Below, one piece after another: positions 1 to 11,688 of a DNA stretch of 64,000 nucleotides. Source of the DNA: Sarcocystis neurona (taxonomy: Eukaryota > Apicomplexa > Conoidasida > Eucoccidiorida > Sarcocystidae); assembly GCA_000727475.1 (NCBI GenBank), contig KL647300.1, positions 3,232,196-3,296,195 of the forward strand, in the 5' to 3' direction. Position 1 is the stretch's first letter, and every line of letters begins with the position of its first letter. The notes under the pieces were generated by a model. It was not told the DNA's origin. It did not search any database and was given only the letters and a program-made list of their open reading frames with translations. Position numbers and translations under genes: made by a program.

Positions 1-160
1 ATAGATAGATAGATTAGATAGATAGATAGATTAGATAGATAGATAGATTAGATAGATAGATAGATTAGATAGATAGATTAGAGTAGATAGATAGATAGAT
101 TAGATAGATAGATTAGATAGATAGATTAGAGTAGATAGATAGATAGATTAGATAGATATA
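1..160. repeat. GATA-type tetranucleotide microsatellite
   Basis: Runs of GATA broken at regular intervals by an extra T (GATTA) give a higher-order period of about 14-18 bases. Nothing coding is seen. Confidence 0.95.
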
Positions 161-510
161 TATATATGTACATGCAAATGTACGAGCACATCTATACTTG
201 CATATATATATATATTTATGTATATTTATAAATATGTACATGCATGAGTACGCCTATATCTAACTGTATATATATACGTGCATCTAGATGTACGAGTACA
301 CGTATGCCTATACACATATATATGTACATATATATATATGTATATACCTATATGTATATATGTATATACATATATTATATGTATACATGTGTATATGTGA
401 ATGTACGAGTACATCGATACCTATATATATACATATATATACATATGTGCATGTGAATGCGTGAGCACGTCTATACTTAGTTGTATATATATATATCTAT
501 TTATGTCGAT
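161..510. repeat. TA/TGTA microsatellite block
   Basis: Alternating TATATA and TGTACAT tracts, the same composition as the introns further on. It probably belongs to an intron of the Scc2-like gene or to its 5' flank. The open frames through it encode only Tyr/Ile/His repeats and are not genes. From about 511 to 760 the sequence becomes GC-rich and ends in a pyrimidine-rich tract. Confidence 0.85.
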
Positions 511-760
511 GCGTGTGGTACAAGGAGCACACGCAGCAGCACTAGACAACAGAATACGCAGCAGCAGTCTCTGCCTCAGTCGTACCGGCAGACCACAGCG
601 GCTGCAGCAGCTGGTCCGCGCCATTCTTTGCTGCGGGAGATGCTGTGCTTGTGTGGTAGTTCTGCTGCCGGCCCGTGCTTGTGACTACAGCGACGCGTGC
701 ATCGTTTGCCATTTATCGTGTGTTTCCGCTGCGTTTTTGTCCGCACTTTTGCATGCGCAG

Positions 761-3700
761 CAAGGCGGCCTTGAACACCCTGTTGCAGTTGCTGCGCGTG
801 GGCAACCGCCTGCTGCTGGATGGACGGCCACGACTCCAGAGCGCTTTGTGGGGTTGCCTGCTGGCTCCAGCTGCTGCTCTACGCGAGAGAGCTATAGTAG
901 TTATAGGTGGTCTGCTCTTCTCTGGTGCTGCGTGTGCTGCTGAGCGGACACAGCAGGGACAGCACAAGCGGCAGCAGGCTTCTACTGCTGGGTTGGGCTC
1001 GCTGGACCTCCGGTCTCCCCAGGCAGTGCTGCTGCCGCAAGGGCACGGGACTCCTGCGCCGCTGCTGCATGCGCAGACGTCTGCTGCCGGTGGCGGTGGG
1101 GAGGAGGATGCAGCAGCTGCTGCTGTTGACAGTTGCGCGGACTTCATTGCGTCCACTGCCTTGCGAGATGCTGCTCCGGGTGTCCGTACGCACGCCGTGC
1201 AGCTCTTGCGGTCATACTGCTTCAGCCACCGCGTGCGGCAGGCCTTGTTCCTGCAGCAACAGCCGGCTTCGAGCTGCAGCAACAGCAGCAGTACTGCTCT
1301 ATGGTTGTCGCATGAGCAGCAGCAGCTAAGGGCTCTCCTGGAGCACTTGTGGGGCTTCCGACCTTATTCCACGGCGTGCTGGGCCGATGCCACCAGCAAC
1401 AGCGAAGGCAACAGGACACGCGGCTACGGCAGCAGCACAGGCAGCAGCAACGAAGAACAGAAAGACACGAGGAGCAGCAGCATGCACCCAAAGCCAGAAG
1501 GCAGAGAATCACGTCTGTGTGCTTCTGTTGCCCATTGGTGGCGCTTTAGAGTCACCGCTACTGTGCGCGGGGTGCTGCTACGGTTGGCAGAGCGGGTGTA
1601 CGTACACTCCACGACTGCACGCGATGATCTAACGTCCTTGCGACTGGTCCTTGAGATTCTTTCTCGCTTTTTTTTTGGTGCGGAGCAGCAATCGGTGCAG
1701 CCCGCGTTGGTGGCACTGCTGGCGCAGGTTGCCGCCGGAGTCAGCGGCGCTGCAGCAGGAGTAGCAGCAGGTGATGACGTTGCTGCAGCCACCGCAGTCC
1801 TTCAGGTACCAGCAGCGCAGAGTGATGAGCGGCGGAGAGGCCACTACGGACGCAAAGATGGGGCAAGGGAAGATGAAGAAAGGAAAGAGGAAGAGCAGGG
1901 AAATATGTGGGACAAGGAAGAGGAGGAGAAGCTACTGCAGCCACAGCAGCAGCAGCCGCTCGTAGCGCTTCTCCTGCAGTACGCCGATGCCAATCGGCTG
2001 CTCGCGAAGCCCCCAGCTAAAGCGCGAAAAGCGTGCGCTGCTGCAGTTGTGGACCTCCCAACGTCGCAAACTGCACAACAGGTGGAAAGTAGAGGCGAAG
2101 AGCCGCAGGAGCTACTGCAGCAACAGCAAGATTGCATGCAGGTATCGGAGAACGCGAGCTCTGAAGAGGAAAGCGTGTTTGGCCAGCTGAAGCAACGCCG
2201 TTCTCCTCAGAAAGAGTTGCTGCAGCTGCTATCGAGCCCCTGCTGCGTCCGCAACAGGCACAACAGCAGCAGCAGCAACGGAATCCGGCACCTTCTAGCA
2301 GCCCCAAGAACGCCCGGCAGCTCGCTGCGGCGCACCTGCAGCAGACGCAGCATCAGCAAGCGCAGCAGCAAACGCGGGAGAGAGAGTAGAGGCGCCGGCG
2401 AGGAGCGACGGTGGTCTCGCCGTGGGAGCAGAGCAGGAGCACTGGTGGATCTGGCTGCAGAGGGTGGAGAGGACGGGGCAGCAACAGCGGCATGCGAAGC
2501 GACAGCAGTAGCATCAACAACAGCAGCAGGAGCCAATACTTTAGGTGCGTTGTTTCCTGAGGACTCAGAGGCGCGGGAGAGAGCGCAAGAGCACGAAGGA
2601 GAAGCAGCAGTCCAAGTTGCTCTGCGTTCTTGGTTGCATGCGATCCGTGCCCACGTGCTGTGGCTACGGCTGGACAGTCCTGCTGGGCTGCGTGCAGCTG
2701 GCGTACTGCTGCAGCTGGCGCGTGAGTTTGCTATTGCTGCTGCTGCTATCGAAAAGCGCAGGCCCGGCTCTGCTGCTGCTGCTGCTCTCGAGGGCCTCTA
2801 CACACTTTTTTCTTCATTTATTCATCCGCTGCTCCAGCAGCAACCGCCTCTGCAGCCGGAAATGTGCTTGTTGCTGCAGGAAGCGCTAGACTTGTTGTGT
2901 TCTACTGCAGCGCTGCTCCCCACACCAGATCGCAGTGGCCAGCAGCATCTGAAGCAGTACCAACAGAAGCACGGGCAGACACTCCGACGGCTGCAGCTGA
3001 ACGAGTTTCAGCCGCACCGGCAGCGACAACAGCAGCAACAGCAGCTGCCGCAGCATCACCTGGAATGCACACAGCACGACGAGGAGAGCCAGCGTATGCA
3101 GGGGAGAAGATCAATAGAAGCGGAAATGAAGGTTGAGCTCGAGAACTGCCTGGCTGCAGTGCACCGCCTTGCTGCCGAACCGCTGCTCGTCCGTGCTGCC
3201 GTGCGGTGTTTGTACACCGTAGCGCTGCGTGTAACCGGCGACCTGCAGCAGCATGTGGGGTGTCTTTTCTTTTCGCAATTAGCGGTCCTTTTTGCTGCTC
3301 GCGATGCTCTCGAGCAAATGCTCGTGCAACCGCAGACGCTAAAGGACCCGCTTAAGCAACAGCAGCAGCAACAGCAGCAGGGTCAGCGGCGGCAAGAAGA
3401 CGCGCAGCAGCGGCAGAAGGCGTCTTACGTAGAGGAGCCGCGAGAGAGACAGCAGAGCGGCCAGCAGAACCTGCAGATGGACGATGGTTTTGTAGTGAAG
3501 CACGCAGAACTGCATCAGCAGTTGCAGCAGCACGAGACACCAGCAGCTGCTACTGCGTGTTCCTCGGAGTGCGGTGAAGAGCTGCAGCAACGGTCGCAGG
3601 GGATTGAGGAGCAGCAAAGGAGGGCGACGCTGCAGAAGCAGCAGGAACATTTCGGGCGGCATGGGGGGCACGAGGTGGAGCCACAGGTTGCCCCAAAACA

Positions 3701-6130
3701 GCAGCACCAGCTAGTAGAGCAGCAGACGGGCGTGGTGTCGGCGTGGATTGCCACTGCTGCGGGTGGCGACGCCGCTGCTGCAGCAGGGCAACAGCAGTTG
3801 TGCGCGAATGTGTGGCAGCTGCTGGCGTCGAGGCGAGACAGGAGCTTCATGCTTGCACAGCTGCAATACGCAGCATGGGCTGTTGCATGCGTCTGCAGTC
3901 AGGCCGATTTTACGCGGGATTTCTGCGCCGAGCCTCGGCTTGCGCTTGAAGACGCAGCAGCAGCTCCCACAGGTGAAACAGCAGACGCAGCAGCAGCAGG
4001 AGACGACGCAGCAGCAGGCCAAGGCGATGCAGCTCCAGGACGACGCGGTTCAGCAGCACCACCAGCAGGAGAAGAAGGCAACGACACCGAAGCAGGAGCA
4101 CTGGCGTCAGCAGCCGCGCAGGCAGCAGCAACAGCAGCTGATGACGCTGGCGTCCCCCAGACCGCAGATGAGCTGCTATCGACTGAGCAGCGTGGGACAA
4201 GGAGCAATGCTGCGACACCAACTCCTGGAGCAGGAGGAGGAGCAGCAAACAGGCGGGAATCAGCTGGCTCGCAGCACCGCAGAAAACGAGGAGCGCACCC
4301 GCAGCTGCAGCAGCAACTGACGGCAGCAACAGCAGCGACGGCAGCAGCAGCAACGGCAGCAGCAGCGACTCCACCAGCAGTCACAGATGAGTCGGCGCAG
4401 GAGCAGCACGACCCAGAAGAAGCAGTTCAATCTTCTCTTGCCAGTGCTGCTGCCGTTTCCGGGTCTATTGAAGTGAGTTCGCTTGAGACTGCAAAATCTT
4501 TTGTTGCTCCCGGTAAGCGACGGCGCAGCAGTGATCGACTGCTGGCTGGCAGCAGCACAGGGCGGGGGGGTGCCTCTGCTTGGGAGCTGCAGCGCCCCCC
4601 AGGGGACGCGTCGCTACTGCCGCAGCAGCAGGGGATGAACAACGCAGCAGCAGGCTTGTCAGGGGGTGTTTCAGCGGCTGAGTTTGCTGCAGCTGAAGGT
4701 GGTGATCCTGCGTGTGCTGCTGCAGGATTATTGGCTGCAGCAGACCACGGCCTCCGCTGGAGGAACGCCGAAGAGCTGCGGCTCGACATTTTCTCTTTGC
4801 TGACGGATCTGCTGCTGTTGCTGCTGCAGCTGCAGCTGCCCTGCTCCGTGGTGTGGCGAGCCCTGGCTTTGTTCCTCGAAGGCAGCCCTTCTCTGACCGG
4901 CTGCCGTGCTGTTGCTGGACTCTTCGCTAGCACACTGCAGACCGGGTGCTGCGCTGTGACTCTTCCTTCCCCGGAAGAGGTGACCTCTGCCGCTGCTGAT
5001 TCTGCTGCTCCTGCTCACCGCCTGGCTGCTGTCGATTCTTTTCCTTCAACTGCTGCCGACGCTGCCACTCCGGCCGCTCCAGTTGGTACTGCTTCTGTCG
5101 CTGCGCCTGCTGGTGCTGCTGCTTCTCCTCTCCGAGCTTGCGCAAGTAATGGGTGCACTGCAGGTGAGGCCGCGCCGCAGCAGCAGCAGCGCGATACGCC
5201 GGAACTGCAGGCTGCGCTGCAGGCACTTCAGCAGCTGCTGTTGGCTTTCGAGCAGCAAGCGTCCAGGCGCGCGCGCCCACCAGGCCGCCGCCCCAGCAGC
5301 TGCGCCCCCAGACTCACATTCACAGCAGCAGCGGCAGCACAGAGGCAGCGACAAGAAGAAGAGGAAGAAGAAGATGAAGAAGGGGAGGGGAAGGCCTGGT
5401 TATGGGGTCCAGCTGGAAGTAAGAAAAGGTGCAGCAACAGCGCGCCCGGCAGCGGTAGCAAAAGGAGAAGAAGACGGAGAAAGTCAGAACCAGACGACGA
5501 CGCAGGAAACGACAGTGCTCCACATCTTCACTGCAGCGTGGGTCCTGCTGCTGCTCGTGATGCAGTGCCTCAACGGCAAGGACCAACAGCAGCGGCAGCA
5601 GCGGCCAGGATCACAGCAGCAGCAACAGCAGCGGCGAACGCTTGTTATGGTACACAAGGAACTTTCTGGGAAGAGAGCAGCAGTGCAAGTGTTTGGCGGA
5701 GCGTGAGCAGCAGCAGAGGCAGTTCGCCTGCTGCAGCAAACAGAGACGTCCTACGCAGCGCGTGTAACGCACGGGAGATAGCCGCAGAGGATGCCGCAAC
5801 AGCAGCAGCAGCAACGGGTCATGCCCTGACAGCAGCAGCAGCAGACGCAGACGCAGCAGTGGCGGGAGCTCTTGTTGCAGCAGCAGCAGAAGCAGCAGTC
5901 TATTTGCCAGAAGACCCCTCGCACGCACAGTCTTCGGAAGAAGAAGCGCAGGCCACTAGCGCCTGCGAAGCGATGCAGTGTCTTTCAATTCATCTGCCTT
6001 CGTTGCTGCAGCTGCTGCTGCCGAGCGCCTGCAGCGCCGCAAGCAGCAGCACCAGCAGCAACAGGCTACGCTTGAGTTTGACGGCCTCTACCGGGCAGCT
6101 TTGCTTGGATATCCTCCACGCCTTCTGCCG
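761..6130 (+). CDS. SCC2: Scc2-like gene, large exon A (HEAT repeats with homopolymer inserts)
   Basis: Open for 5.4 kb. The acceptor is chosen after the pyrimidine-rich tract ending GCATGCGCAG at 760; another AG at 690 is possible. The frame runs KAALNTLLQLLR at the start, then helical HEAT-like blocks (RTHAVQLLRSYC near 1180-1220, TSLRLVLEILSRFF near 1630-1680, PCSVVWRALALFLEG near 4840-4890). These are separated by Gln-, Ala- and Ser-rich tracts. The donor is TGCCG|GTAGCC at 6130/6131, leaving two bases that pair with the first base of exon B. Read through, the frame stops four bases further on. Confidence 0.7.
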
Positions 6131-9100
6131 GTAGCCAACTGCCTGCTCTTCCTAGCCCGATGCTGTTGCTGCCTCTGGTCGCTGCTGTTGCGCTGCACCT
6201 CGCAGGCTCCACACACATATATCTGTATGTGCATGCGTGTGTACATTATCTATACGGATGTACGAGCACGTGTATATATTTGTATCTTTATCTGCATGTA
6301 TATATGTATCCATACGTCTATACATACATATGTATGTGTGTATGCATATCTACGTAAAGGGGCCTGTACCGCCTGTATTGACAGACATTAATACTCCTCT
6401 GCATTCGACCAGTACACGCATATACATATGTACTTCTACTAATCTATTTATCTCCCTTATCTCTCCACCAATATAAATATATATATGTCTACCTGTCTAC
6501 CAGTGTGCCTGGACATCATCTATGTATCTCTATGCTTCGGCAGCCATCTCCCCACCTATCCACCACGTACTTATCGGCATATCTGCTTATCCAGCTGTGT
6601 CTGCCAGTCTGTCCCTCTCTGGCTTTATTGCTTTGTATATCGTTATCTTCCCCCACACTTAGGGGAAGACGTTACTTTCCGTTGCTGCTTTGCTGCTCGA
6701 TCCGTGGACCTCCAGCGGGCAGCAGCGGGAACAGCAGGTGCATGTCACAGCGCGTTTTTGTTGGTGAACGAGCCTGAGGATATTTTATATAGACAGTTTT
6801 CTATTCAGTCGTCACAGAAGAACTCGATTGTTGATCGACGGCCAAGGACTAGCCGCAGGCAACGTTGAACGTGCGTGCGGACAGCCGAAACAGGCCAACC
6901 GAAAGCTCCCTGCCACTGTCTGCATGCGTGAACCCTTGCGGACATGTGCACGAATTAATTTCTTCATATAAATGCGTGCCAGGCTGGACAGATTTAAGCA
7001 GGAGTGTCTTGTCGTACATATCTACATATCTCTGTGCATGCGTACATGACTGCGTGGACTTGCTGCCTCTGCAGGCCACGTTCGAGTAGGTATACGTATA
7101 TATGTGGGTCTGTGTGCATGTGCGTAATGATGGTTGCATGTGTAAAATATATGTGTACATATGTATGTACACGTGTATGTATAGATGGGTCTGTGTGTTC
7201 ATATCTGCAGCGAATATGCGTGGAAGTACATGTGTGTGCGGATATATATATATATATATATATTAAGCATGCGTGTATACACAGCACATATTGATATATG
7301 AATATGTATGCGTCGGTGGGCGGGTGTAGTTACGCGTGCAGGGTATTTGCGTGTATGTACATATATATATATATGCATATATGGAGATGTACGTGTGTAT
7401 GAATATGTGTGTATGGGTGTGTGCAACTGTGCTGGTATATAGGTGTCTCCGTCAGCATGCATGCACGGGCTTAAAAGCACGTGTACATACGATTATGTAT
7501 GCTTGTATATATATATGTATGCGGATGCATGTTAGCAGAGGCCCCCCCGCATGCAAATATGAAGTCTTTGATTCTCCGTGTGTAGATGCATTTGTTTGTG
7601 CGATGTGGGGTGTCCCTCAGCCAAGGACTGCTGCAAAGACGAGACGCCGTCCCGTACGCGCTCGCTGCCGCCTGCGCAGTGCAACCGTCCATCCGCAGCA
7701 GCGCGTCTTCGCTCTTCTTTACTGCTGTGGGGCTGCCGCGTGCTGCAGCAGGTGCTGCGCCGGGAGTCCCCCAGTCGAACAGCAACAGTAGCAATACTCG
7801 CGATGCCGCCGGCGCTGCAGCTGCTGCTCAGCTGCTCCTGGGCGAGCTGCAAACAGGTCTTGCTCTTTCGCTCAAATTCTGTCTCTTGTACGACTCCAGC
7901 AACCATCCTCGCCCAACAAGCAGCCACCAGCAGCCGCAGCTGCAGCAACAGCAGCAGCAGCAAGCCGGACGGCAGCAGCACCCACCGCAGCAGCTGCAGC
8001 AGCAGGAGCAGCACCAAGGACAGCGGGGAGAGGACACTGCTGATGGAAACTGGCTGGCTGCTGCGGCTGTGGAGCCCTTTGCGCTGCTTCCCATGTGGAC
8101 AATGCCTGCCACCGTGTCTGCGGTGTTCGTACACCTCGGGAGAGCCCCTGCAGCACAGAAGGTTCGTTTTCTTTGCATGTGCTGCTTCGGCCGTTTCTTC
8201 AGCAGCCGGTGCCCTCCTGTCTAAAACTACTTCTTCTCTCACTTCCTTCTTCACGCTAAAAATTCGTCGTCGATGTCCTCCTCCACTTTCTTCGTCTTCA
8301 ATTTCGCGCATGCACCAACCAGACACAAGGCAGCGAGCTGAAGGAGGAAGTCTCTTCTTCGTTCCCCTCTTCGCCTGTATTGCCACCACCTTCCACACAC
8401 ACCCGCACATATTCACACAGGACACTTCTTCTGTCTTTGTCTCTGTTCTTCTCCTCCTGCGTTTTCGCGGGGAGTATCTCCCCGTCGGCAGAGCTGTCCA
8501 CACTTCTCTTTGTCTTTCGGCCTTAGGAAGGCCGCGTTAAAAGCCCTCAGTTCGCCCCACCTTTTGCTACACACGTTACAGGTGTCTACAAAGAAGAACC
8601 CCGTGTAGGGAATAGATACTTCTATAAATAGACACCTGTGTGTCCCTGGGTTTGCTTTTGTGTATGGAGGGTGTCTAGTCTTTCTGTTTTCTCCTTTTCG
8701 TCGCTCTTGCAGGCAACCCTGCGCAGACAGTATCTTCTCTGCCTCTGCTCACAATTCGACCGGCTGCTGGAGCCTGCGCGGCTGCTACGTCTGCTGTTGC
8801 TGCTGCCGCCACCTTTTGCCGCGGCTGAGGCTCCTGCGCTCCCGCCGACGCGCGCGCAGACAACCGCAGCAGCAGCAACGCGCGCAGCAGCAGCTGTGGG
8901 AGCGACAGTTCGCACACGAGCAGCACGCGCGTCAGCAGCGGGGCCCTTGCCCAGACAAGAAGGAGAAGGAAAAGAAGTGGGAGAAGGAAGCACTGTATGG
9001 TCCCAGACGCCAGCAGCAGCAGGAGACAGGCAGCAGCAGCTGCGCGGGTGCGGCCACCAAAACGGTCCTGCGTCTCTCAAGCAACACCCGCAGCAGCAGG

Positions 9101-11688
9101 TATTCAAACGGCAGCCGGTGCGCATGCAGCAGCAGGAGCGGGTGCAGCACGAGCGGATGCAGCGGGAGCGGGTGCAGCAGAAGCAGCAGCACTGCCACAC
9201 GCCGCGCCATAGACTCAAGGAACAACAGCAGCAGAAGCAGCAGCGGGAACAGACAGCAGCAATCGCGGCTGTAGCCGCTGCCGCATCTTCCGTCCTGCAT
9301 TTCCCTTACCACGGCCCCGTGCGCCGTCTGCTGTGTCATCCTGCCATGGACTGGCTGCTGCAGTGTTTTCGTATGCAGCTAGGAATTCTTTCTGACGATG
9401 GCAGGAGCACCAGCAGCGAGTGCAGCAGAAGCCTCGACGACGTCAGCAGCTCCCCCTCCACGCATAACTTGAGCAGCGGCAGCGACTGTCCTGGGATTAC
9501 TAGACACCGTGGGAGTAGCAGCAGCAGCAGCGACAGGAGCGGCGTTCGAGGCAGCGGCTGTTTCTCTGCAACGTTGCCTCCGTTAGATCTTTCTCAGCAG
9601 AGCTTGGTCGCTCCCCCTCTTATGAAGACTGAGGAGCTGCTGCTGCTGCCGCTTTTGCTGCTGCTTTGTCTGCAGCATGCAGCTTCTCTGCTGCTGTCGC
9701 TCCCAGTGATCGAAGAAGAGGAAGCTGTGCTCCTGCAGCAGCGGCTGCTGCACGTCGCCCGCCAGCACGCGGCCGCAGTCGCAGCAGCCAGCATCAGCAG
9801 CGCTTCTCTCGTCGCTTCCTTCTCCGTCGATTTGACGGCAGCAGCAGCGCAGGAGTTACCGCAGCGACAGCAGGAACCGGGGGAAGAAGAATCAAGCCCC
9901 CAGCAGCAGCAGCAGCAACAGCAGCGCTGGCCAAAGATGAAGAGCCAGCATGACCAGCACCAGCAGCGGAGAGGAAATTTGCAATTGCCCTTCCAAGAAA
10001 TGCTGCTGCTGTGTCGTTCACTTGCTGCTGGTGTCGCTCTTCTGGTACGTGCAGCAGTGCAGCGGGCTTCGTCGTCGCTTTTCTCCTGTGCTGGCACATC
10101 ACGGCGCAGCAGCACCAGCAGCACGAATTCCGAGGGGAGCGGCAGGCACGGCAGGAGCAGCAGCACGCGTCGCAACGGCAGCAGCACTAGCAGCAGCTGG
10201 AGCGGGGGCAGCAGCAGCAGCAGCGGCAGAAGCGGAAGCGGGACGCAAATGGGAGGAAGGCTCCTGAACAAAGGAAGCAGGCCTCTGATGAAACCAGCAG
10301 CAGTCGCACCTGCTGCAGCGCCTGAGTTAGCCTCGAGAACGACAACATCAGCAGGTAGCGCTACAGCACCTAGCCCAGTGGGTTTAGAAGAGCGTGAGTA
10401 TATATCAAGGCGACCTGTTGCAGCTGCGGCTTATTATTATTATGAACCGACGGAGGCAATGCGAGTCGTGCAGCGGATCGGCTGGTCCTGGTTTCTTCGT
10501 CAGCGTGAGAGATGGAGAGAAGGAAGCAGGCTGCAGCTGGAGACAAAGACGGGAGCAGCGGCAGCAGCAGGGAGCGGCACAGCAACAGCAGTAGCCAGCG
10601 GGACAGCAGCAGCAGCAGGCACCGGCGCAGCATCAGCAGCAGGCGATGAGACAGCAACAGCGGCAAGCGGTAAAAGAGCAACAGCAGCAAGCGGTGAGAC
10701 GGCAACAGCAGCAGGCGGGTGGAGAGAACCAGCAGCAAAACCAGAAGGAAGCGCAGCAGTCAGTCGAACCACTCTACGCAGAACAGGAGGCGGTGGTGGA
10801 ACAGCAGTGAGTCGTAACGAGTTAGAAACAGAACGTGCGAAGGAAACTGTGACGCGTAGCAGCAGCAGCAGCAGCCTAAGCGACGTGCTGTCCGAGCTGC
10901 TGCAGGAGCACAAGCCAGAACACTGGGTCACGCAGGCTTCGAACAGCCACAAGCGGCCCAGAAGCAACAGCAGCAAAGATGAAGCCTGGAGGCCAGGAGC
11001 GGCCGTCGCACGTAGAGCGCGACGCAGAAAATATCAAAGCCGCACGCACTGGGAAACAGACTCTGATGAAGAAGAAGAAGACGAAGAAGAAGAAGACGAA
11101 GAAGAAGAAGACGAAGAAGAGGAAGACGAGGAGGAAGAGGAAGATGGAACAGGTGATACTGAAGAGTCTGATTGTGATGGGGAATATTCTGAGAGTGAAA
11201 CGTTTTTAGAAGGGCAGCAGCTCTGTGCTGCTGAAGGGGAGAGCGTGGACGTGGGGGAGGCCGATGAAGGGAAGAAAAGGACAGCAGCAGTGCTCCATGG
11301 AAAACAAGCTTTGGGGAGCACAAAGTCGAACGACAGCAGTTGCAGCCGTATTCCTGCCAGTAGCAGCGGCAGCAGCAGCCGCCGTGGGTGTACAAGTATC
11401 CCGGAAGCTACCTCAAACCAACGAACCAAGAGGGGCAGCAGCACCCGCCACAGCAGCAGCACAGGCTTCTCTTCTTCTGCTACTAGTACTACTAGCAGCG
11501 GCAGCCGGCGGCCGCAGGGAGGGCGTCCTCTCAAAAGTGCCGAAAGGCACTCGACAGCTCCGCTGACTGCAGCAGGAGGCAGCCGATGCCCCGGCATCAC
11601 AAATAATCAGCAGCGTCACCAGCAGCGGAAGAGCCAACAGCAGCAGCGGCCGCCAAATATCCAACAGCAGCGGCTGAAGAAGAAGTAG
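761..11688 (+). CDS. SCC2: Scc2/NIPBL (Nipped-B)-like cohesin loader, three resolved exons, 5' incomplete
   Basis: Scc2 with Scc4 loads the cohesin ring on chromatin and stimulates its ATPase; it acts in the nucleus. Exons 761-6130, 7621-8161 and 8713-11688 join in phase to about 2960 residues. Three blocks support the family. A HEAT-like unit near residues 124-153 has the VR-turn (DAAPGVRTHAVQLL). The first splice junction rebuilds ILHAFCR|QGLLQRRDAVPYAL, matching the family pattern of a conserved QGL followed by VPYLIA. The second junction gives ATLRRQYLLCLCSQFD followed later by FPYHGPVRRLL, matching the family's RR-LL-LFD and FPYQ-EEPL blocks. Between them lie hundreds of Gln, Ala and Ser residues encoded by CAG runs, so the protein is longer than metazoan NIPBL cores. 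The first exon opens at an acceptor (760/761), so upstream exons are expected beyond base 1. It converges with the WBP11-like gene. Internal introns inside the first exon cannot be excluded. Confidence 0.75.
6131..7620 (+). other. Intron of Scc2-like gene with TA/TGTA microsatellites
   Basis: Starts GTAGCC and ends TGTCCCTCAG. TA and TGTATG tracts fill 6220-6500 and 7080-7540. A less repetitive stretch at 6660-7090 shows no recognisable exon. Splicing across it restores the conserved QGL...VPY block, which is the main reason for calling it an intron. Confidence 0.75.
7621..8161 (+). CDS. SCC2: Scc2-like gene, exon B (start of the conserved C-terminal domain)
   Basis: Completes the CGC codon split across the intron, then reads QGLLQRRDAVPYALAAA and continues to LLLGELQTGLALSLKF. 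The family has QGL, VPYLIA, then a G-M-SY helix at the same spacing. A Gln-rich insert follows, then VSAVFVHLGRAPAAQK. The donor is CAGAAG|GTTCGT at 8161/8162, phase 0, matching the phase-0 acceptor of exon C. Confidence 0.75.
8162..8712 (+). other. Intron of Scc2-like gene
   Basis: GTTCGT at the start; the end is a long pyrimidine tract closing with CGCTCTTGCAG. It lacks the TA arrays of the preceding intron. A 323-codon minus-strand frame overlapping it is treated as a shadow. Confidence 0.7.
8713..11688 (+). CDS. SCC2: Scc2-like gene, exon C (end of C-terminal domain and low-complexity tail)
   Basis: Starts ATLRRQYLLCLCSQFD, continuing the family's block after exon B. FPYHGPVRRLLCHPAMDW at about 9302-9355 matches the conserved FPYQ-EEPL segment. 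MLLLCRSLAAGVALLVRA near 9999-10050 looks like the following helix. From about 10100 the protein is Ser-, Gln- and Ala-rich, with YYYYEPTEAM near 10431, then an acidic run and a basic Ser/Arg tail ending KKK and TAG at 11686. The tail is unlike animal NIPBL and was read without further introns, which is uncertain. Confidence 0.7.
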   Translation, partial: ATLRRQYLLCLCSQFDRLLEPARLLRLLLLLPPPFAAAEAPALPPTRAQTTAAAATRAAAAVGATVRTRAARASAAGPLPRQEGEGKEVGEGSTVWSQTPAAAGDRQQQLRGCGHQNGPASLKQHPQQQVFKRQPVRMQQQERVQHERMQRERVQQKQQHCHTPRHRLKEQQQQKQQREQTAAIAAVAAAASSVLHFPYHGPVRRLLCHPAMDWLLQCFRMQLGILSDDGRSTSSECSRSLDDVSSSPSTHNLSSGSDCPGITRHRGSSSSSSDRSGVRGSGCFSATLPPLDLSQQSLVAPPLMKTEELLLLPLLLLLCLQHAASLLLSLPVIEEEEAVLLQQRLLHVARQHAAAVAAASISSASLVASFSVDLTAAAAQELPQRQQEPGEEESSPQQQQQQQQRWPKMKSQHDQHQQRRGNLQLPFQEMLLLCRSLAAGVALLVRAAVQRASSSLFSCAGTSRRSSTSSTNSEGSGRHGRSSSTRRNGSSTSSSWSGGSSSSSGRSGSGTQMGGRLLNKGSRPLMKPAAVAPAAAPELASRTTTSAGSATAPSPVGLEEREYISRRPVAAAAYYYYEPTEAMRVVQRIGWSWFLRQRERWREGSRLQLETKTGAAAAAGSGTATAVASGTAAAAGTGAASAAGDETATAASGKRATAASGETATAAGGWREPAAKPEGSAAVSRTTLRRTGGGGGTAVSRNELETERAKETVTRSSSSSSLSDVLSELLQEHKPEHWVTQASNSHKRPRSNSSKDEAWRPGAAVARRARRRKYQSRTHWETDSDEEEEDEEEEDEEEEDEEEEDEEEEEDGTGDTEESDCDGEYSESETFLEGQQLCAAEGESVDVGEADEGKKRTAAVLHGKQALGSTKSNDSSCSRIPASSSGSSSRRGCTSIPEATSNQRTKRGSSTRHSSSTGFSSSATSTTSSGSRRPQGGRPLKSAERHSTAPLTAAGGSRCPGITNNQQRHQQRKSQQQQRPPNIQQQRLKKK
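11068..11150 (+). repeat. Coding GAA/GAC/GAG repeat (Glu/Asp run)
   Basis: Repeated EEEEDEEEE units in the Scc2-like exon C, encoded by GAAGAAGAAGAC. It is a homopolymer of acidic residues rather than the usual Q/A/S, and it lies near the C terminus. Confidence 0.9.

Noticed and set aside
226..456. Open frames full of Tyr, Ile, His and Thr (also near 7000-7500, 19200-20150, 25500-25900, 41000-41500 and many others)
   Set aside because: They are translations of TA/ACAT/TGTA microsatellites with no non-repeat core.
7532..8503. 323-codon minus-strand frame over Scc2-like exon B and its intron
   Set aside because: It overlaps the plus-strand exon that carries the conserved Nipped-B block, and its own sequence is Leu/Cys-rich from CTG triplets.
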